Below, piece by piece: positions 29,736 to 38,765 of a stretch of 64,000 nt of DNA. A program made the translations under genes and the position numbers. Source of the stretch: Mycolicibacterium cosmeticum (GTDB lineage Bacteria > Actinomycetota > Actinomycetes > Mycobacteriales > Mycobacteriaceae). The stretch covers positions 1,364,001 through 1,428,000 of the forward strand of contig NZ_CCBB010000001.1 of NCBI RefSeq assembly GCF_000613185.1, in the 5' to 3' direction. Each line of letters begins with the position of its first letter. The stretch's first letter is position 1. The notes beneath the pieces are model-generated. The model saw only the letters and a list, made by a program, of their open reading frames with translations. It was not told where the DNA came from and did not search any database.

Positions 29736-31180
29736 CGCGCGCCGTGCGGATCGTCATCATCGGCGCCGGGATGGCCGGCATCGCCGCCGCCCACACGTTC
29801 CGGCAGGCCGGTTTCACCGATTTCACCGTGGTGGAGAAGGGATCCGACGTCGGAGGCGTCTGGCACTGGAACCGCTATCCCGGCCTCACCTGCGATGTCC
29901 CATCGCAGATCTACCAGTTCGGGTTCGCGCCGAAGCCGGACTGGAGCCACCTGTGGGCATCCGGCGCCGATATCCAGCGCTACCACCGGGACGTCGTCGA
30001 CCGCCTCGGCCTGACACCCCATGTACGGCTGAACACCGAGATCACCGCCGCGCGCTACGACGGTGGCGGCTGGACGCTGAGCACCTCGGGCGGCGACACC
30101 CTGACCGCCGATTTCGTGGTGTGCGCCACCGGCGTCCTGCACCACCCGTTCATTCCGGACATCCCCGGCATGGATCGGTTCCGGGGACCCGTCCTGCACA
30201 CCGCACGGTGGGATCCCGACGTGCGCACCAGCGGCCGGCGCATCGCGGTGATCGGCACGGGATCGACCGGGGTGCAGGTCGTTTCGGCGCTGCAGCCCGA
30301 AGCCGACACGGTGCTGCACTTCGCCAGGTCTCCGCAGTGGATTTTGTGGGCGCCGATGTGGATGCGCCAGCCGCGCGCACTCTCGGCGACGCTGCGGCGC
30401 TGGCCAGCCTTGCACGCGTTCACCTTCGACCGGCTGCAGTGGATGTCGAACATCCTCGCCGATGTCGTAACCAAGCCGTCGTGGCGACGCAGCCTGGTGC
30501 AGGCCTACGCCCGGCTGAGCCTGCGCGCGCAGATCCGCGATCCAGAACTGCGCGCGAAACTGACACCCGACTATCAGCCACTGTGCAAACGCCAGGTGGT
30601 ATCGGGCAGCTACTACCGTGCCATCACCCGGCCCAACGCACGGCTGGTCACCGAGCCGATCACCGAGATGACCGCGACCGGTATCAGAACCGCCGACGGC
30701 GCCGAGCACGACGTCGACCTCGTGGTGCTGGCCACCGGTTTCCACGCCCACAACTACATGCGGCCGATGTCGATCGTCGGCCGGGACGGAGTCACCCTCG
30801 ACGAAGCCTGGGTGAAGGGGCCGCGCGCCTACCGGATGACCGCGATTCCCGGCTTTCCGAACCTGTTCACGGTTCTCGGCCCGAACTCCCCCACCGGGTC
30901 GATCCCGCTGCAGTACTCGGCCGAGGCCACCGCGCGCTATATCGTGCACTGGCTCAAGCGGTTTCGCGACGAGGAGATCGACGAGGTGGAGGTCACCGAC
31001 GAGGCCACCACCGAATTCAACGCCGCGGTGGCCGAGGCCCTCGGTCCGACGGTGTGGAGCACCGGGTGCAACTCCTGGTATCTCACCGAGGACGGCACCG
31101 TCGACCTGTGGCCCTTCGATCGGGCCACGCTGACGCGGATGCTCGCCGAGCCGGACCCGGAGCACTACCGGGTGAGCTGA
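29732..31180 (+). CDS. Flavin-containing monooxygenase, Baeyer-Villiger type
   Basis: A 482-residue two-dinucleotide-domain FMO. The FAD site is VIIGAGMAGIAAAHTFRQAG, with VGGVWHWNRYPGLTCDVPSQIYQF typical of BVMO/FMO proteins. The NADPH site is IAVIGTGSTGVQV, and the C-terminal half has DLVVLATGFHAHNYMRP and LGPNSPTGS. The BVMO fingerprint FxGxxxHxxxW appears as FRGPVLHTARW. It would insert oxygen into a ketone, or oxygenate N or S. The ATG overlaps the SDR stop. It is followed by a hairpin terminator. Confidence 0.9.
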
Positions 31181-31187
31181 CGACGAA

Positions 31188-31236
31188 TGGGTGGTTAGGG
31201 CACGCCATTTCGGCAATCGCGTGCCTCAACCACCCA
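31188..31236. terminator. Bidirectional hairpin terminator
   Basis: An 18-bp stem with one mismatch and one G-T pair (31188-31205 with 31219-31236) and a 13-nt loop. It sits in the 70-bp gap between the convergent monooxygenase and DUF3145 genes and could stop transcription from both sides. Confidence 0.7.
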
Positions 31237-31250
31237 CTCGGCAACTGGGA

Positions 31251-31763
31251 CTAGCCGACACCCCTGTTCAGCCAGGTCATCTCGCCGGTGTCCCCGCCAC
31301 CGCGGTAGGGCTCCAGCGACTCGTCCCAGGCGGTGCCCAGCACGGTGTCCAGTTCGGCGGCGAGCGTGTCCGCGCCCGAGGCCATCAGGCTGCGCAGCCG
31401 CTGCTCGCCGACCATGACATCACCGTTGGCGCTCATCGCTCCGCTCCACAGGCCCAGCTGCGGGGTGTGACACCAGCGGTGCCCGTCCACGCCCTCACTG
31501 GGATCTTCGGTCACCTCGAAGCGCAGCACCGACCACGAGCGCAGGGCATTGGCCAACTGCGCGCCGGTGCCGACCGGCCCGACCCAATTCGTGACAGCAC
31601 GAAGCTGCCCCGGCATGGCCGGTTGGGGCGTCCATTTCAGGTTCGCCCGCGCCGACAGGGTCGACGAAAGTGCCCACTCCACGTGTGGGCATACCGCCGC
31701 GGGCGAGGCGTGAACGTAAACCACGCCAGTCGTCGCATCGGCGAACTGGTTCAACGCACGCAT
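31251..31763 (-). CDS. DUF3145 family protein (Rv2256c-type)
   Basis: A 170-residue conserved actinobacterial protein with the characteristic NQFADATTGVVYVHASPAAVCPHVEWALSSTLSARANLKWTPQPAMPGQLRAVTNWVGPVGTGAQLANALRSW, then WCHTPQLGLWSGAMSANGDVMVGEQRLRSLM. No function is known. Two adjacent ATGs occur (31766 and 31763); the second has the better spacing (6 nt) from GAAGGAG and is used here. Ends 15 bp beyond the hairpin. Confidence 0.9.
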   Translation of the reverse strand: MRALNQFADATTGVVYVHASPAAVCPHVEWALSSTLSARANLKWTPQPAMPGQLRAVTNWVGPVGTGAQLANALRSWSVLRFEVTEDPSEGVDGHRWCHTPQLGLWSGAMSANGDVMVGEQRLRSLMASGADTLAAELDTVLGTAWDESLEPYRGGGDTGEMTWLNRGVG

Positions 31764-31873
31764 CATCTGCTCCTTCGGCTCCACGAGGGACGTCTTCCCC
31801 AACGACCTGGCGTTACCGAATAGATGCAGTTGTTTCGTGCGTGTCTATTGTGCCTTGTGGGACCAGTGTTGCG

Positions 31874-32698
31874 CTAGTCTGCGCGGAATTCTCTCAGGAC
31901 CTCATCAGAGATCGCCGGCCACAGCGGATACGTCCACTCCCCGAAATCCCGGTCGGTCAGCACCACCAGCGCCACGTCAGCGCCCGGATCGACCCACAGA
32001 AACGTCCCTGACTGGCCGAAATGCCCGAAGGTGCGCGGCGTGTTGAGCGCCCCGGTCCAATGCGGCGACTTGCCGTCCCTGATCTCGAAACCCAGCCCCC
32101 AGTCGTTGGGGCGCTGCGACCCGAATCCGGGCAGCACCCCGGCCAGGCCGGGGAACTGCACCGACACGGCCTCGGTGTGCATCTGCGGCGACACCAACCT
32201 CGGGCGCAGCAGTTCACCGGCGAAAGCGCTGAGGTCGGCCACGGTGGCCCGGCCGCCGTACCCTGCGGCGTCGGCACCGCCGACCAGGTCGGAGTCCGCC
32301 ATCCCGAGCGGCTCGAACACCGCTTCGCGCAGATACCCGCCGAACTCGATGGCCGCCGCGTCCTGCAGCGCCTCGGCCAGCAGGGTGAAGCCGTAGTTGG
32401 AGTAGATCCGCCGGGTGCCGGGCGCCGCCATCTGTTGGGCCGACTGCATCGCCACACCCGAGGCGTGCGCCAGCAGGTGGCGCACCGTCGCGCCGGGCGG
32501 ACCCGCCGGGGTGTCCAGTTCGAAGACGCCCTCCTCGACGGCGACCTGCGCGGCGCGGGCGACCAGCGGTTTGGTCACCGAGGCCAGCCGGAACACGCGG
32601 CCGACATCGCCATGGGTGGCCAGCACGCCGGCCGCCCCGATCACCGCCGCCGCTGCGGTATCGACCGGCCAGTCCGACAGCACATCGAGGGCGCTCAC
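31874..32698 (-). CDS. Serine hydrolase, class C beta-lactamase-like (Rv2257c-type)
   Basis: About 274 residues in the beta-lactamase/transpeptidase-like fold. The SxxK motif is LASVTKPLVARA and the YxN motif is YSNYGFTLLAEAL; a HGQSGT-like GHFGQSGTFLWVDP near the C-terminus replaces the KTG box. It is cytosolic by sequence (no signal peptide), suggesting an esterase or peptidase rather than an antibiotic-resistance enzyme. GTG 32698 is preferred; a TTG at 32707 is an alternative. Confidence 0.88.
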   Translation of the reverse strand: MSALDVLSDWPVDTAAAAVIGAAGVLATHGDVGRVFRLASVTKPLVARAAQVAVEEGVFELDTPAGPPGATVRHLLAHASGVAMQSAQQMAAPGTRRIYSNYGFTLLAEALQDAAAIEFGGYLREAVFEPLGMADSDLVGGADAAGYGGRATVADLSAFAGELLRPRLVSPQMHTEAVSVQFPGLAGVLPGFGSQRPNDWGLGFEIRDGKSPHWTGALNTPRTFGHFGQSGTFLWVDPGADVALVVLTDRDFGEWTYPLWPAISDEVLREFRAD

Positions 32699-32722
32699 GG
32701 GCGCCAATCTAGCCGGGGAGAG

Positions 32723-33562
32723 CTACCGCCGCGCCAGCAGATCGTCGAGCAGCCCGACGACCGCGGCGTCCACCTCCGCGACCACCCGGCGCAGCTCCCC
32801 GAGCCGGGTACGCGCCGGGGCCAGGCCGGCATGGGACCGCAGCACATCCACGATCGCCCGGTAGGTCACCGCGTCGGTCGCCTCGGCCCACCGCAGCGCC
32901 GACTCGGACCAGGCGCGCAGTCGGTCGGCGTCGGCATGGTCGGCGGCCGACATCAGCGCGCGCCGGTAGACATCGGCCGCCCACTCCATCGGCACGCGCT
33001 CGTCCAGCATCGGCAACAGCGCGTCGTCGAGCGCGGCGTAACCCTCGGCGAACCGCTGCCGCGCCAGGGCGGTGATCCCCTCGGCGGCGTCGGCGAGGGC
33101 GGTCAGGGCCGGATCGCCCACCCGTGCGGCGATGCCGCGCAACTCGGTGGCGGCTGGGCCCTCGGGCGCGAGAACCACACCGAGATAGGCGACATATCCG
33201 TGCGCGGCGCTCTCCGCCGTCCCGCGGAGTAGCAGCGCGGCGCGGTCGGCCCAGCTGCGAGCCACCGCCACATGCCCACGGGCCAACCAGGCCAGCCCGA
33301 GTTCGGCGGCCTTGACGGCTGCCTGCACCGGATCGGTGCGCACCAGCAAGGTGTGTACGCGTTCGTTGATCCGGACGGCCTCGCGGCCGTGGCCCAGCCG
33401 CCAGGCCGCGGCGGCATAGGCTGCCAAGTCGTCGGTGGCCAACCGCTGCACGCTCTCGACGCGCCCGAATGTCTCGTATGTCGTGCGCCAGTCGCTACGC
33501 CGGTACGCGGAGCGCGCAACGACGAGAAGTTCGATCCCGTGGTCAACTGACAGCAACACCAT
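32723..33562 (-). CDS. TPR-like helical repeat protein resembling the linker region of LuxR-type regulators
   Basis: About 279 residues, nearly all helix and Ala/Leu/Arg-rich. Repeated helix pairs (VESVQRLATDDLAAYAAAAWRLGHGREAVRINERVHTLL; AAELGLAWLARGHVAVARSWADRAALLL) resemble the TPR-like region of mycobacterial LuxR/MalT-type regulators. The usual C-terminal LuxR HTH is missing; the protein ends ...AVVGLLDDLLARR. It may be a stand-alone scaffold or a remnant. The ATG at 33562 is chosen; the longer frame to 33616 overlaps the mscR promoter region. Confidence 0.65.
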   Translation of the reverse strand: MVLLSVDHGIELLVVARSAYRRSDWRTTYETFGRVESVQRLATDDLAAYAAAAWRLGHGREAVRINERVHTLLVRTDPVQAAVKAAELGLAWLARGHVAVARSWADRAALLLRGTAESAAHGYVAYLGVVLAPEGPAATELRGIAARVGDPALTALADAAEGITALARQRFAEGYAALDDALLPMLDERVPMEWAADVYRRALMSAADHADADRLRAWSESALRWAEATDAVTYRAIVDVLRSHAGLAPARTRLGELRRVVAEVDAAVVGLLDDLLARR

Positions 33563-33644
33563 GGCCCACCGTAGCGCGCGAGACGGCGCCGGACCCTTGT
33601 TTGGACACCATTCCATATTTCTGGCGAGGCATTAGGTTGTACGC

Positions 33645-34730
33645 ATGCCTCAGACAGTGCGCGGTGTGATTTCCCGGTCGAAGAAGCAGCCCGTGGAGTT
33701 GGTGGAGATCGTGATCCCCGATCCCGGTCCGGGTGAGGTGGTGGTCGACATCATCGCGTGCGGGGTGTGCCATACCGATCTGACCTACCGCGAGGGCGGC
33801 ATCAACGACTCCTACCCGTTCCTGTTGGGGCATGAGGCCGCCGGCACCGTGGAAGCGGTCGGTGCGGGTGTCACCCATGTCGCCCCCGGCGATTTCGTGA
33901 TCCTGAACTGGCGCGCGGTGTGCGGCGAATGCCGGGCCTGCAAACGCGGCCGCCCCAACCTGTGTTTCGACACCTTCAACGCCACCCAGAAAATGACCCT
34001 GACCGACGGCACCGAACTGACCCCCGCCCTCGGGATCGGGGCGTTCGCCGACAAAACCCTCGTGCATCAGGGCCAGTGCACCAAAGTCGATCCCGAAGCC
34101 GACCCGGCCGTGGCCGGTCTGCTCGGCTGCGGGGTGATGGCCGGCATCGGCGCGGCCATCAACACCGGCAACGTGGGCCGCAACGACACCGTCGCGGTCA
34201 TCGGCTGCGGCGGGGTGGGTGATGCCGCCATCGCCGGGGCGGCCCTGGTCGGGGCCAAAAAGATCATCGCCGTCGACACCGACAACCGGAAACTGGACTG
34301 GGCCCGCGGGTTCGGGGCCACCCACACCATCAACGCCAAAGAACTCGACCCCGTGGAGACCATCCAGGATCTGACCGACGGGTTCGGCGCCGACGTGGTC
34401 ATCGACGCCGTCGGGCGCCCCGAAACCTGGAAGCAGGCCTTCTACGCCCGCGACCTGGCCGGCACCGTCGTGCTCGTCGGCGTCCCGACCCCGGACATGA
34501 CCCTAGAAATGCCGTTGGTGGACTTCTTCTCCCGCGGCGGAGCACTCAAGTCGTCCTGGTACGGCGACTGCCTACCCGAACGCGACTTCCCCACCCTCAT
34601 CAGTCTCTATCGCCAGGGCCGGCTGCCCCTGGAGAAATTCGTCTCCGAACGCATCGGCCTCGACCAGATCGAAGACGCCTTCCACAAAATGCACGCCGGC
34701 GAGGTCCTGCGCTCCGTGGTCATCCTCTGA
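33645..34730 (+). CDS. mscR: S-(hydroxymethyl)mycothiol dehydrogenase / S-nitrosomycothiol reductase MscR
   Basis: A 361-residue zinc alcohol dehydrogenase. The catalytic zinc site is ACGVCHTDL with [12 protein letters not shown]; the structural zinc loop shows [15 protein letters not shown]; the NAD site is [29 protein letters not shown]. It matches mycothiol-dependent formaldehyde dehydrogenase (Rv2259), which oxidizes the formaldehyde-mycothiol adduct and reduces nitrosomycothiol. The following MBL gene starts in its stop (TGATG). Confidence 0.95.
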   Translation: MPQTVRGVISRSKKQPVELVEIVIPDPGPGEVVVDIIACGVCHTDLTYREGGINDSYPFLLGHEAAGTVEAVGAGVTHVAPGDFVILNWRAVCGECRACKRGRPNLCFDTFNATQKMTLTDGTELTPALGIGAFADKTLVHQGQCTKVDPEADPAVAGLLGCGVMAGIGAAINTGNVGRNDTVAVIGCGGVGDAAIAGAALVGAKKIIAVDTDNRKLDWARGFGATHTINAKELDPVETIQDLTDGFGADVVIDAVGRPETWKQAFYARDLAGTVVLVGVPTPDMTLEMPLVDFFSRGGALKSSWYGDCLPERDFPTLISLYRQGRLPLEKFVSERIGLDQIEDAFHKMHAGEVLRSVVIL

Positions 34731-35353
34731 TGGGTGCCATCACCCGGGTCGTCACCAGCGGCACCTTCTCCCTCGACGGCGGCACCTGGGACGTCGACAA
34801 CAACATCTGGCTCGTCGGCGACGACTCAGATGTCATCGTCTTCGACGCCGCCCACACCGCCGCCCCCATCATCGAGGCCGTCGCCGGACGCAACGTCGTC
34901 GCCGTCATCTGCACCCACGGCCACAACGACCACATCACCGTCGCCCCCGAACTGGCCACCACCCTGGACGCCCCGGTGTTCCTGCACCCCGCCGACGACA
35001 TGCTCTGGCGAGAAATCCACCCCGACACCGACTTCCGAAGCGTCGAGGACGGACTGGTGCTCACCGCCGGCGGCATCGAGGTACACGCCCTGCACACCCC
35101 CGGGCACTCCCCGGGCTCGGTGTGCTGGTCGGCCCCCGCACTGAACGCCGTCATCTCCGGAGACACCCTGTTCCAAGGCGGACCCGGCGCCACCGGCCGC
35201 TCCTACTCCAGCTTCCCCACCATCCTGGAATCCATCTCCACCAAACTGGGCACCCTGCCCGACGAAACCGTCGTCTACACCGGCCACGGCGACACCACCA
35301 CCATCGGCGGCGAACTGGTCCACTACGACGAATGGGTCAAGCGCGGCCACTGA
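34730..35353 (+). CDS. MBL-fold metallohydrolase, partner of MscR (Rv2260-type)
   Basis: A 207-residue metallo-beta-lactamase-fold hydrolase with the HxHxDH motif (CTHGHNDH), HTPGHSPGSVCW and SGDTLFQGGPGATGR, and YTGHGD near the end. Overlapping mscR by 1 nt, it probably cleaves the S-formylmycothiol product to formate and mycothiol, completing formaldehyde detoxification. That job is an inference from the pairing and glyoxalase-II-like fold. Confidence 0.92.
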   Translation: MGAITRVVTSGTFSLDGGTWDVDNNIWLVGDDSDVIVFDAAHTAAPIIEAVAGRNVVAVICTHGHNDHITVAPELATTLDAPVFLHPADDMLWREIHPDTDFRSVEDGLVLTAGGIEVHALHTPGHSPGSVCWSAPALNAVISGDTLFQGGPGATGRSYSSFPTILESISTKLGTLPDETVVYTGHGDTTTIGGELVHYDEWVKRGH

Positions 35354-35523
35354 CAACACACCGCCCCGCCGCCGGAATCCACCAACGGCACCCCGACCCT
35401 GGATAGATCCTGGCGGAGACCTTCGCCGACTCGTTGAGCATCAACTTCGTCAGCTGTTGAGGATCAACACGCACTACCGCATCATGCAGAGAGCGGCTCC
35501 GAACCACGGAACCCTGACCAGCC

Positions 35524-36075
35524 CTAGGGACGCTCATAGGTACCGGTCAGCACACCGCGTGCGGTCCCACTGGCGCGGATGATGTTCATGAGGCTGCGCG
35601 TGGTGGTGACGTCGTGCGGTACGGGCCTACTGAGAGCGAAAAGAGAGAAACGATAGTGATGCGTTCCATGACCGGGAATGGGACGCGGTCCTGAATACCC
35701 ATATCCGAGTAGCGTTTTGAGGAATCGCAATCCGGGTGTGCCCGGTTGCAGCGAACCTTCGTCGAGTTGACCGACGGCGGGATCGAGGACCGCCACCGTG
35801 TGCATCAGCGGACGTGGCAGCGGCACGTCTTCGTCTTCGATGACCAGCACCAGGGCCGCGGTGTGCTCCGGTACACCGGACCAGCGCAACGGTGGTGACA
35901 CGTTGTCACCGACACCTCTGCCGGCGCACTTGCTCGGCATGGCACCGCCATCGCTGAACATGGAACTGGACAGTTCGATGGTCCACGCCGGCGCCAAGGC
36001 CGCCAATCGGCTGCGATGGCGACCGGCCCGTACCGGCCGGAGAACCTTCCCGATACGTTCGGGTAGACCCGTCAT
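35524..36075 (-). CDS. PEBP/YbhB-like phosphatidylethanolamine-binding family protein
   Basis: A 183-residue PEBP-fold protein with the ligand-site motifs: [37 protein letters not shown] and [23 protein letters not shown]. The N-terminus lacks a signal. Bacterial members are of unknown use. It is the last gene of the accessory minus-strand operon, its ATG overlapping the LeuD-like stop (ATGA). This coupling is surprising because PEBP proteins have no obvious part in carboxylate metabolism. Confidence 0.88.
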   Translation of the reverse strand: MTGLPERIGKVLRPVRAGRHRSRLAALAPAWTIELSSSMFSDGGAMPSKCAGRGVGDNVSPPLRWSGVPEHTAALVLVIEDEDVPLPRPLMHTVAVLDPAVGQLDEGSLQPGTPGLRFLKTLLGYGYSGPRPIPGHGTHHYRFSLFALSRPVPHDVTTTRSLMNIIRASGTARGVLTGTYERP

Positions 36076-36638
36076 GTGCCGCTGCCGTGTGCTGCCGCCG
36101 ATATCGCCGGTGAGCGAAGCGCGTCGGCGAGTTCGGCTGGGATATAACCTTGTTCGGCCAGCCGAGGCAACACGCCCCCGCTCGCGAGAATCTCCAGTAT
36201 GAGCTCGGGAAGCTCACCGGCGGTGCCATCCACGCCGGTGGTGTCGTTGCGCCAGGCGCCGCTGCGCAGGTCGAACGTGCCGGTATCGCCATCGGAGAAC
36301 GCGGCGGTGGCACCAGGGATGGTCATCGCGGGTAAGCCGGCGTTGACCGCGTTGCGGAAGAACAGCGAGTTGAACTCCTCGGCGATCAACGCGGCCACAC
36401 CGAGTTGGTTGAACAGTGTGGCGACCGGGCGCGACGATCCGACGCCGAAATTCGTGCCGGCCACCACGATGTCACCGGGTTCGACCTGGTCGGCCCATCC
36501 GGGCCGTACTTGGTAGAAGACCATCTTGGCCGCCTCGGGAACATCGAGCTTCATGGCGTCGGGTGGATACATGGCGTCGGTGTTGAGGCTGTCGCCGAAC
36601 ACCCAGACGCGGCCGGTCACGGTGATATTCTTGCTCAT
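36072..36638 (-). CDS. LeuD-like hydro-lyase small subunit (swivel domain)
   Basis: A 188-residue aconitase-superfamily swivel-domain protein. It shows [67 protein letters not shown], matching the archaeal/homoaconitase type (SSRP) rather than canonical LeuD (SSREHA). With the LeuC-like partner it should form a heterodimeric hydro-lyase that moves OH between carbons of a di- or tricarboxylic acid. The start is ATG 36638, overlapping the LeuC-like stop. Confidence 0.9.
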   Translation of the reverse strand: MSKNITVTGRVWVFGDSLNTDAMYPPDAMKLDVPEAAKMVFYQVRPGWADQVEPGDIVVAGTNFGVGSSRPVATLFNQLGVAALIAEEFNSLFFRNAVNAGLPAMTIPGATAAFSDGDTGTFDLRSGAWRNDTTGVDGTAGELPELILEILASGGVLPRLAEQGYIPAELADALRSPAISAAAHGSGT

Positions 36639-37885
36639 CGGGTCAGTGCCTCTCTGGCATCGGTGATATGGCCGGCCACGGCCGATGCGGCGACGGTCGC
36701 CGGTGAGGCCATGTAGATCTCGGCCTCGGTCGAACCCATCCGGCCGGTGAAGTTGCGGGTGGAGGACGTCAGGCAGACCTCTCCCGGCCCGACGACGCCC
36801 ATGTGGTACCCGAAGCAGGCACCGCACGTGGCGTTGGTGACGACGGCGCCGGCGTCGGCGATGTCCTGCAGATAGCCCAGGCGCATGGCATCGCCGTAAA
36901 CCTGCTGGCTTGCCGGGGTGACGATGAGCCGCACACCGGGTGCGACCTGTCGGCCGCGCAACACATCGGCGGCGATCCGCAGGTCGTCGAGCTGACCGTT
37001 CGCGCACGATCCGATGAAGGCCTGGTCGATTTTACGCGGCTCGATCTCGTTGACCGGCATCCCGTTTCGGGACACCGTTCCGGGCCGGGCGACGTAGGGC
37101 ACGAGGGCCGACAGGTCGATCTTTCGTACGTCCAGGTAGGTGGCGTCGGGATCGGCGTGGGCCGGCTCGTACCCGCTGATGCCGAGTTCGTGAAAACGTT
37201 GAGCCAGGACGTCGTCGTACGCGAACGTGGAGAAGTCGGCGGACACTTCGGCTCCCTGGGTGGCAATGGTGCGGCGATCGTTCAGTGGTATCGAGGCGAG
37301 CCCCGGTCCGCCATACTCCAGGTTGATGTTCGGTGTGTCACCGTATTCGTCTGCGATATAGAGGAATACGTCTTTGCCGCTGACCCCGGAAGGCAGGCTG
37401 CCGGTCAGCTCGTAGCGGATCGTCGGCGAACACTGAAACCAGGTGGCGCCCGTGCACAGGATCGAGTACACCTCGGCCGGCCCCAGCCCGCGCGCCGCGG
37501 TGTTGTAGGCACCGCCGGCGCACGTGTGACTGTCGGTGCAGGCCAGAATCTCGCCGGGGCGCGCCAATCCGTTCTCGGCTATCACCTGGTGACAGATGCC
37601 GTGCCGGCCGACGTCGTAGAAGCGTCGAATAGCGAAGTCCTCCGCGAACTTCCGCGCTTTCGGGCCACCCGCGGCGTCTTTGATGGTGGGTGCCGGCACC
37701 GCGTGATCCATGACGATCGCGACCTTGTCGGGATCGTTGATCCTGAGCGGCTGGATCCACATGGTGGCGAACTGCAGGTCGATCAGGACGGTCATGTCGA
37801 CGTCCACGGTGACCATGTCACCGGCGCGAACGTGGGGAACGCCGGCTTTGCGCGCCAGGATCCGTTCGATCATCGTCATACCCAT
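36635..37885 (-). CDS. LeuC-like hydro-lyase large subunit ([4Fe-4S])
   Basis: A 416-residue aconitase-family large subunit. The cluster cysteines sit in [14 protein letters not shown] and [36 protein letters not shown]; the substrate segment is [21 protein letters not shown]. It is of the short LeuC/homoaconitase/dimethylmaleate hydratase type rather than full aconitase. The ATG at 37885 lies 1 bp after the lyase stop. Which substrate it hydrates is unknown; the adjacent lyase and PrpD-type genes suggest a branched dicarboxylate instead of leucine synthesis. Confidence 0.92.
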   Translation of the reverse strand: MGMTMIERILARKAGVPHVRAGDMVTVDVDMTVLIDLQFATMWIQPLRINDPDKVAIVMDHAVPAPTIKDAAGGPKARKFAEDFAIRRFYDVGRHGICHQVIAENGLARPGEILACTDSHTCAGGAYNTAARGLGPAEVYSILCTGATWFQCSPTIRYELTGSLPSGVSGKDVFLYIADEYGDTPNINLEYGGPGLASIPLNDRRTIATQGAEVSADFSTFAYDDVLAQRFHELGISGYEPAHADPDATYLDVRKIDLSALVPYVARPGTVSRNGMPVNEIEPRKIDQAFIGSCANGQLDDLRIAADVLRGRQVAPGVRLIVTPASQQVYGDAMRLGYLQDIADAGAVVTNATCGACFGYHMGVVGPGEVCLTSSTRNFTGRMGSTEAEIYMASPATVAASAVAGHITDAREALTR

Positions 37886-37886
37886 G

Positions 37887-38765
37887 TCAAGCCTCCCGTC
37901 GAGCCGGCTGATATCTCTCGCCGAGCGTGAACCACTCAGCCATTCCGACCAGGTTGAAGAACTCTTCCGGCTTGCTCGGCAGGAACTCGTCGGCATCGAT
38001 ACCGCGCAGCTGGCACAGTGCGGTGAGCGTGCCCAGCGTCGAGTGCGCGAGAACGGCCGAGGGATGGATGGCAACCGCAAAACCCAACTGTTGCAGCCGC
38101 TGTGTGGACTGCTCGGGGGTCAGGCCGCCGAGCACCAGGTTGAGCAGCAGCGGTGCCTCGACCTCGGCGGCGATGCGCTCGATCTCGTCCTCACTCTGGG
38201 GCGCTTCGACGAAGAGGACGTCGGCGCCTTCGGCCGCATACCGGTTGGCGCGGCGAATCGCTTCGTCCAGTCCGAGCGGTCCGCGGGCGTCGGTGCGGGC
38301 GATCACCAGCATGCCGTCGTCGGTGCGCGCGTCCAGAGCCGCGGCCAGCGTACGGACGAAGTCGTCGGCGCCGACCAGTTCCTTGTCGGGCAGATGGCCG
38401 CACCGTTTGGGAAACGCCTGATCCTCCAGTTGAATTGCGGCCACGCCAGCGTCCTGGTAATCGCGCACGGTCCGGATGACGTTGATCGGCGCACCGTAGC
38501 CGGTGTCGGCATCGGCAAGCAGCGGCACGTCGCCGAGCGCGCGCACGACCATTCTGGCGCGTTCGACCATCTCGGTCTGGGTGACGAGCCCGATGTCGGG
38601 CAGGCCGAACCCGGACGCCGCGACACCGGCTCCGGTGAGGTACGCCGCGGTGTGCCCGGTGCGCTTGGTCAGGTGTGCCGAGATTCCGTCATACACGCCG
38701 GGGGCGACGATGAGCTCCTCACGGTCGAGCAGTTCGCGCAACCGTGCACGGGCGGGGGTCGTCAT
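37887..38765 (-). CDS. Isocitrate lyase/PEP mutase family C-C lyase
   Basis: A 292-residue alpha/beta-barrel lyase. Motifs are APGVYDGISAHL, AYLTGAGVAAS, the Mg-binding LLADADTGYG (85-91) and the catalytic LEDQAFPKRCGH (113-124) with Cys122. This Cys-containing form is the 2-methylisocitrate lyase / 2,3-dimethylmalate lyase / oxaloacetate hydrolase group; PEP mutases lack it. It would split a 2-hydroxy dicarboxylate or methylisocitrate-like acid to a keto acid and a carboxylate. The stop lies 1 bp from the LeuC-like ATG; the start overlaps the PrpD-1 stop by 4 nt. Confidence 0.93.
   Translation of the reverse strand: MTTPARARLRELLDREELIVAPGVYDGISAHLTKRTGHTAAYLTGAGVAASGFGLPDIGLVTQTEMVERARMVVRALGDVPLLADADTGYGAPINVIRTVRDYQDAGVAAIQLEDQAFPKRCGHLPDKELVGADDFVRTLAAALDARTDDGMLVIARTDARGPLGLDEAIRRANRYAAEGADVLFVEAPQSEDEIERIAAEVEAPLLLNLVLGGLTPEQSTQRLQQLGFAVAIHPSAVLAHSTLGTLTALCQLRGIDADEFLPSKPEEFFNLVGMAEWFTLGERYQPARREA

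Noticed and set aside
35337..35537. 66-codon minus-strand frame between the MBL and PEBP genes
   Set aside because: Overlaps the end of the MBL gene, has no ribosome binding site and no recognizable domain.
36803..37930. 375-codon plus-strand frame opposite the LeuC-like gene
   Set aside because: Antisense shadow; LeuC cluster motifs lie on the minus strand.
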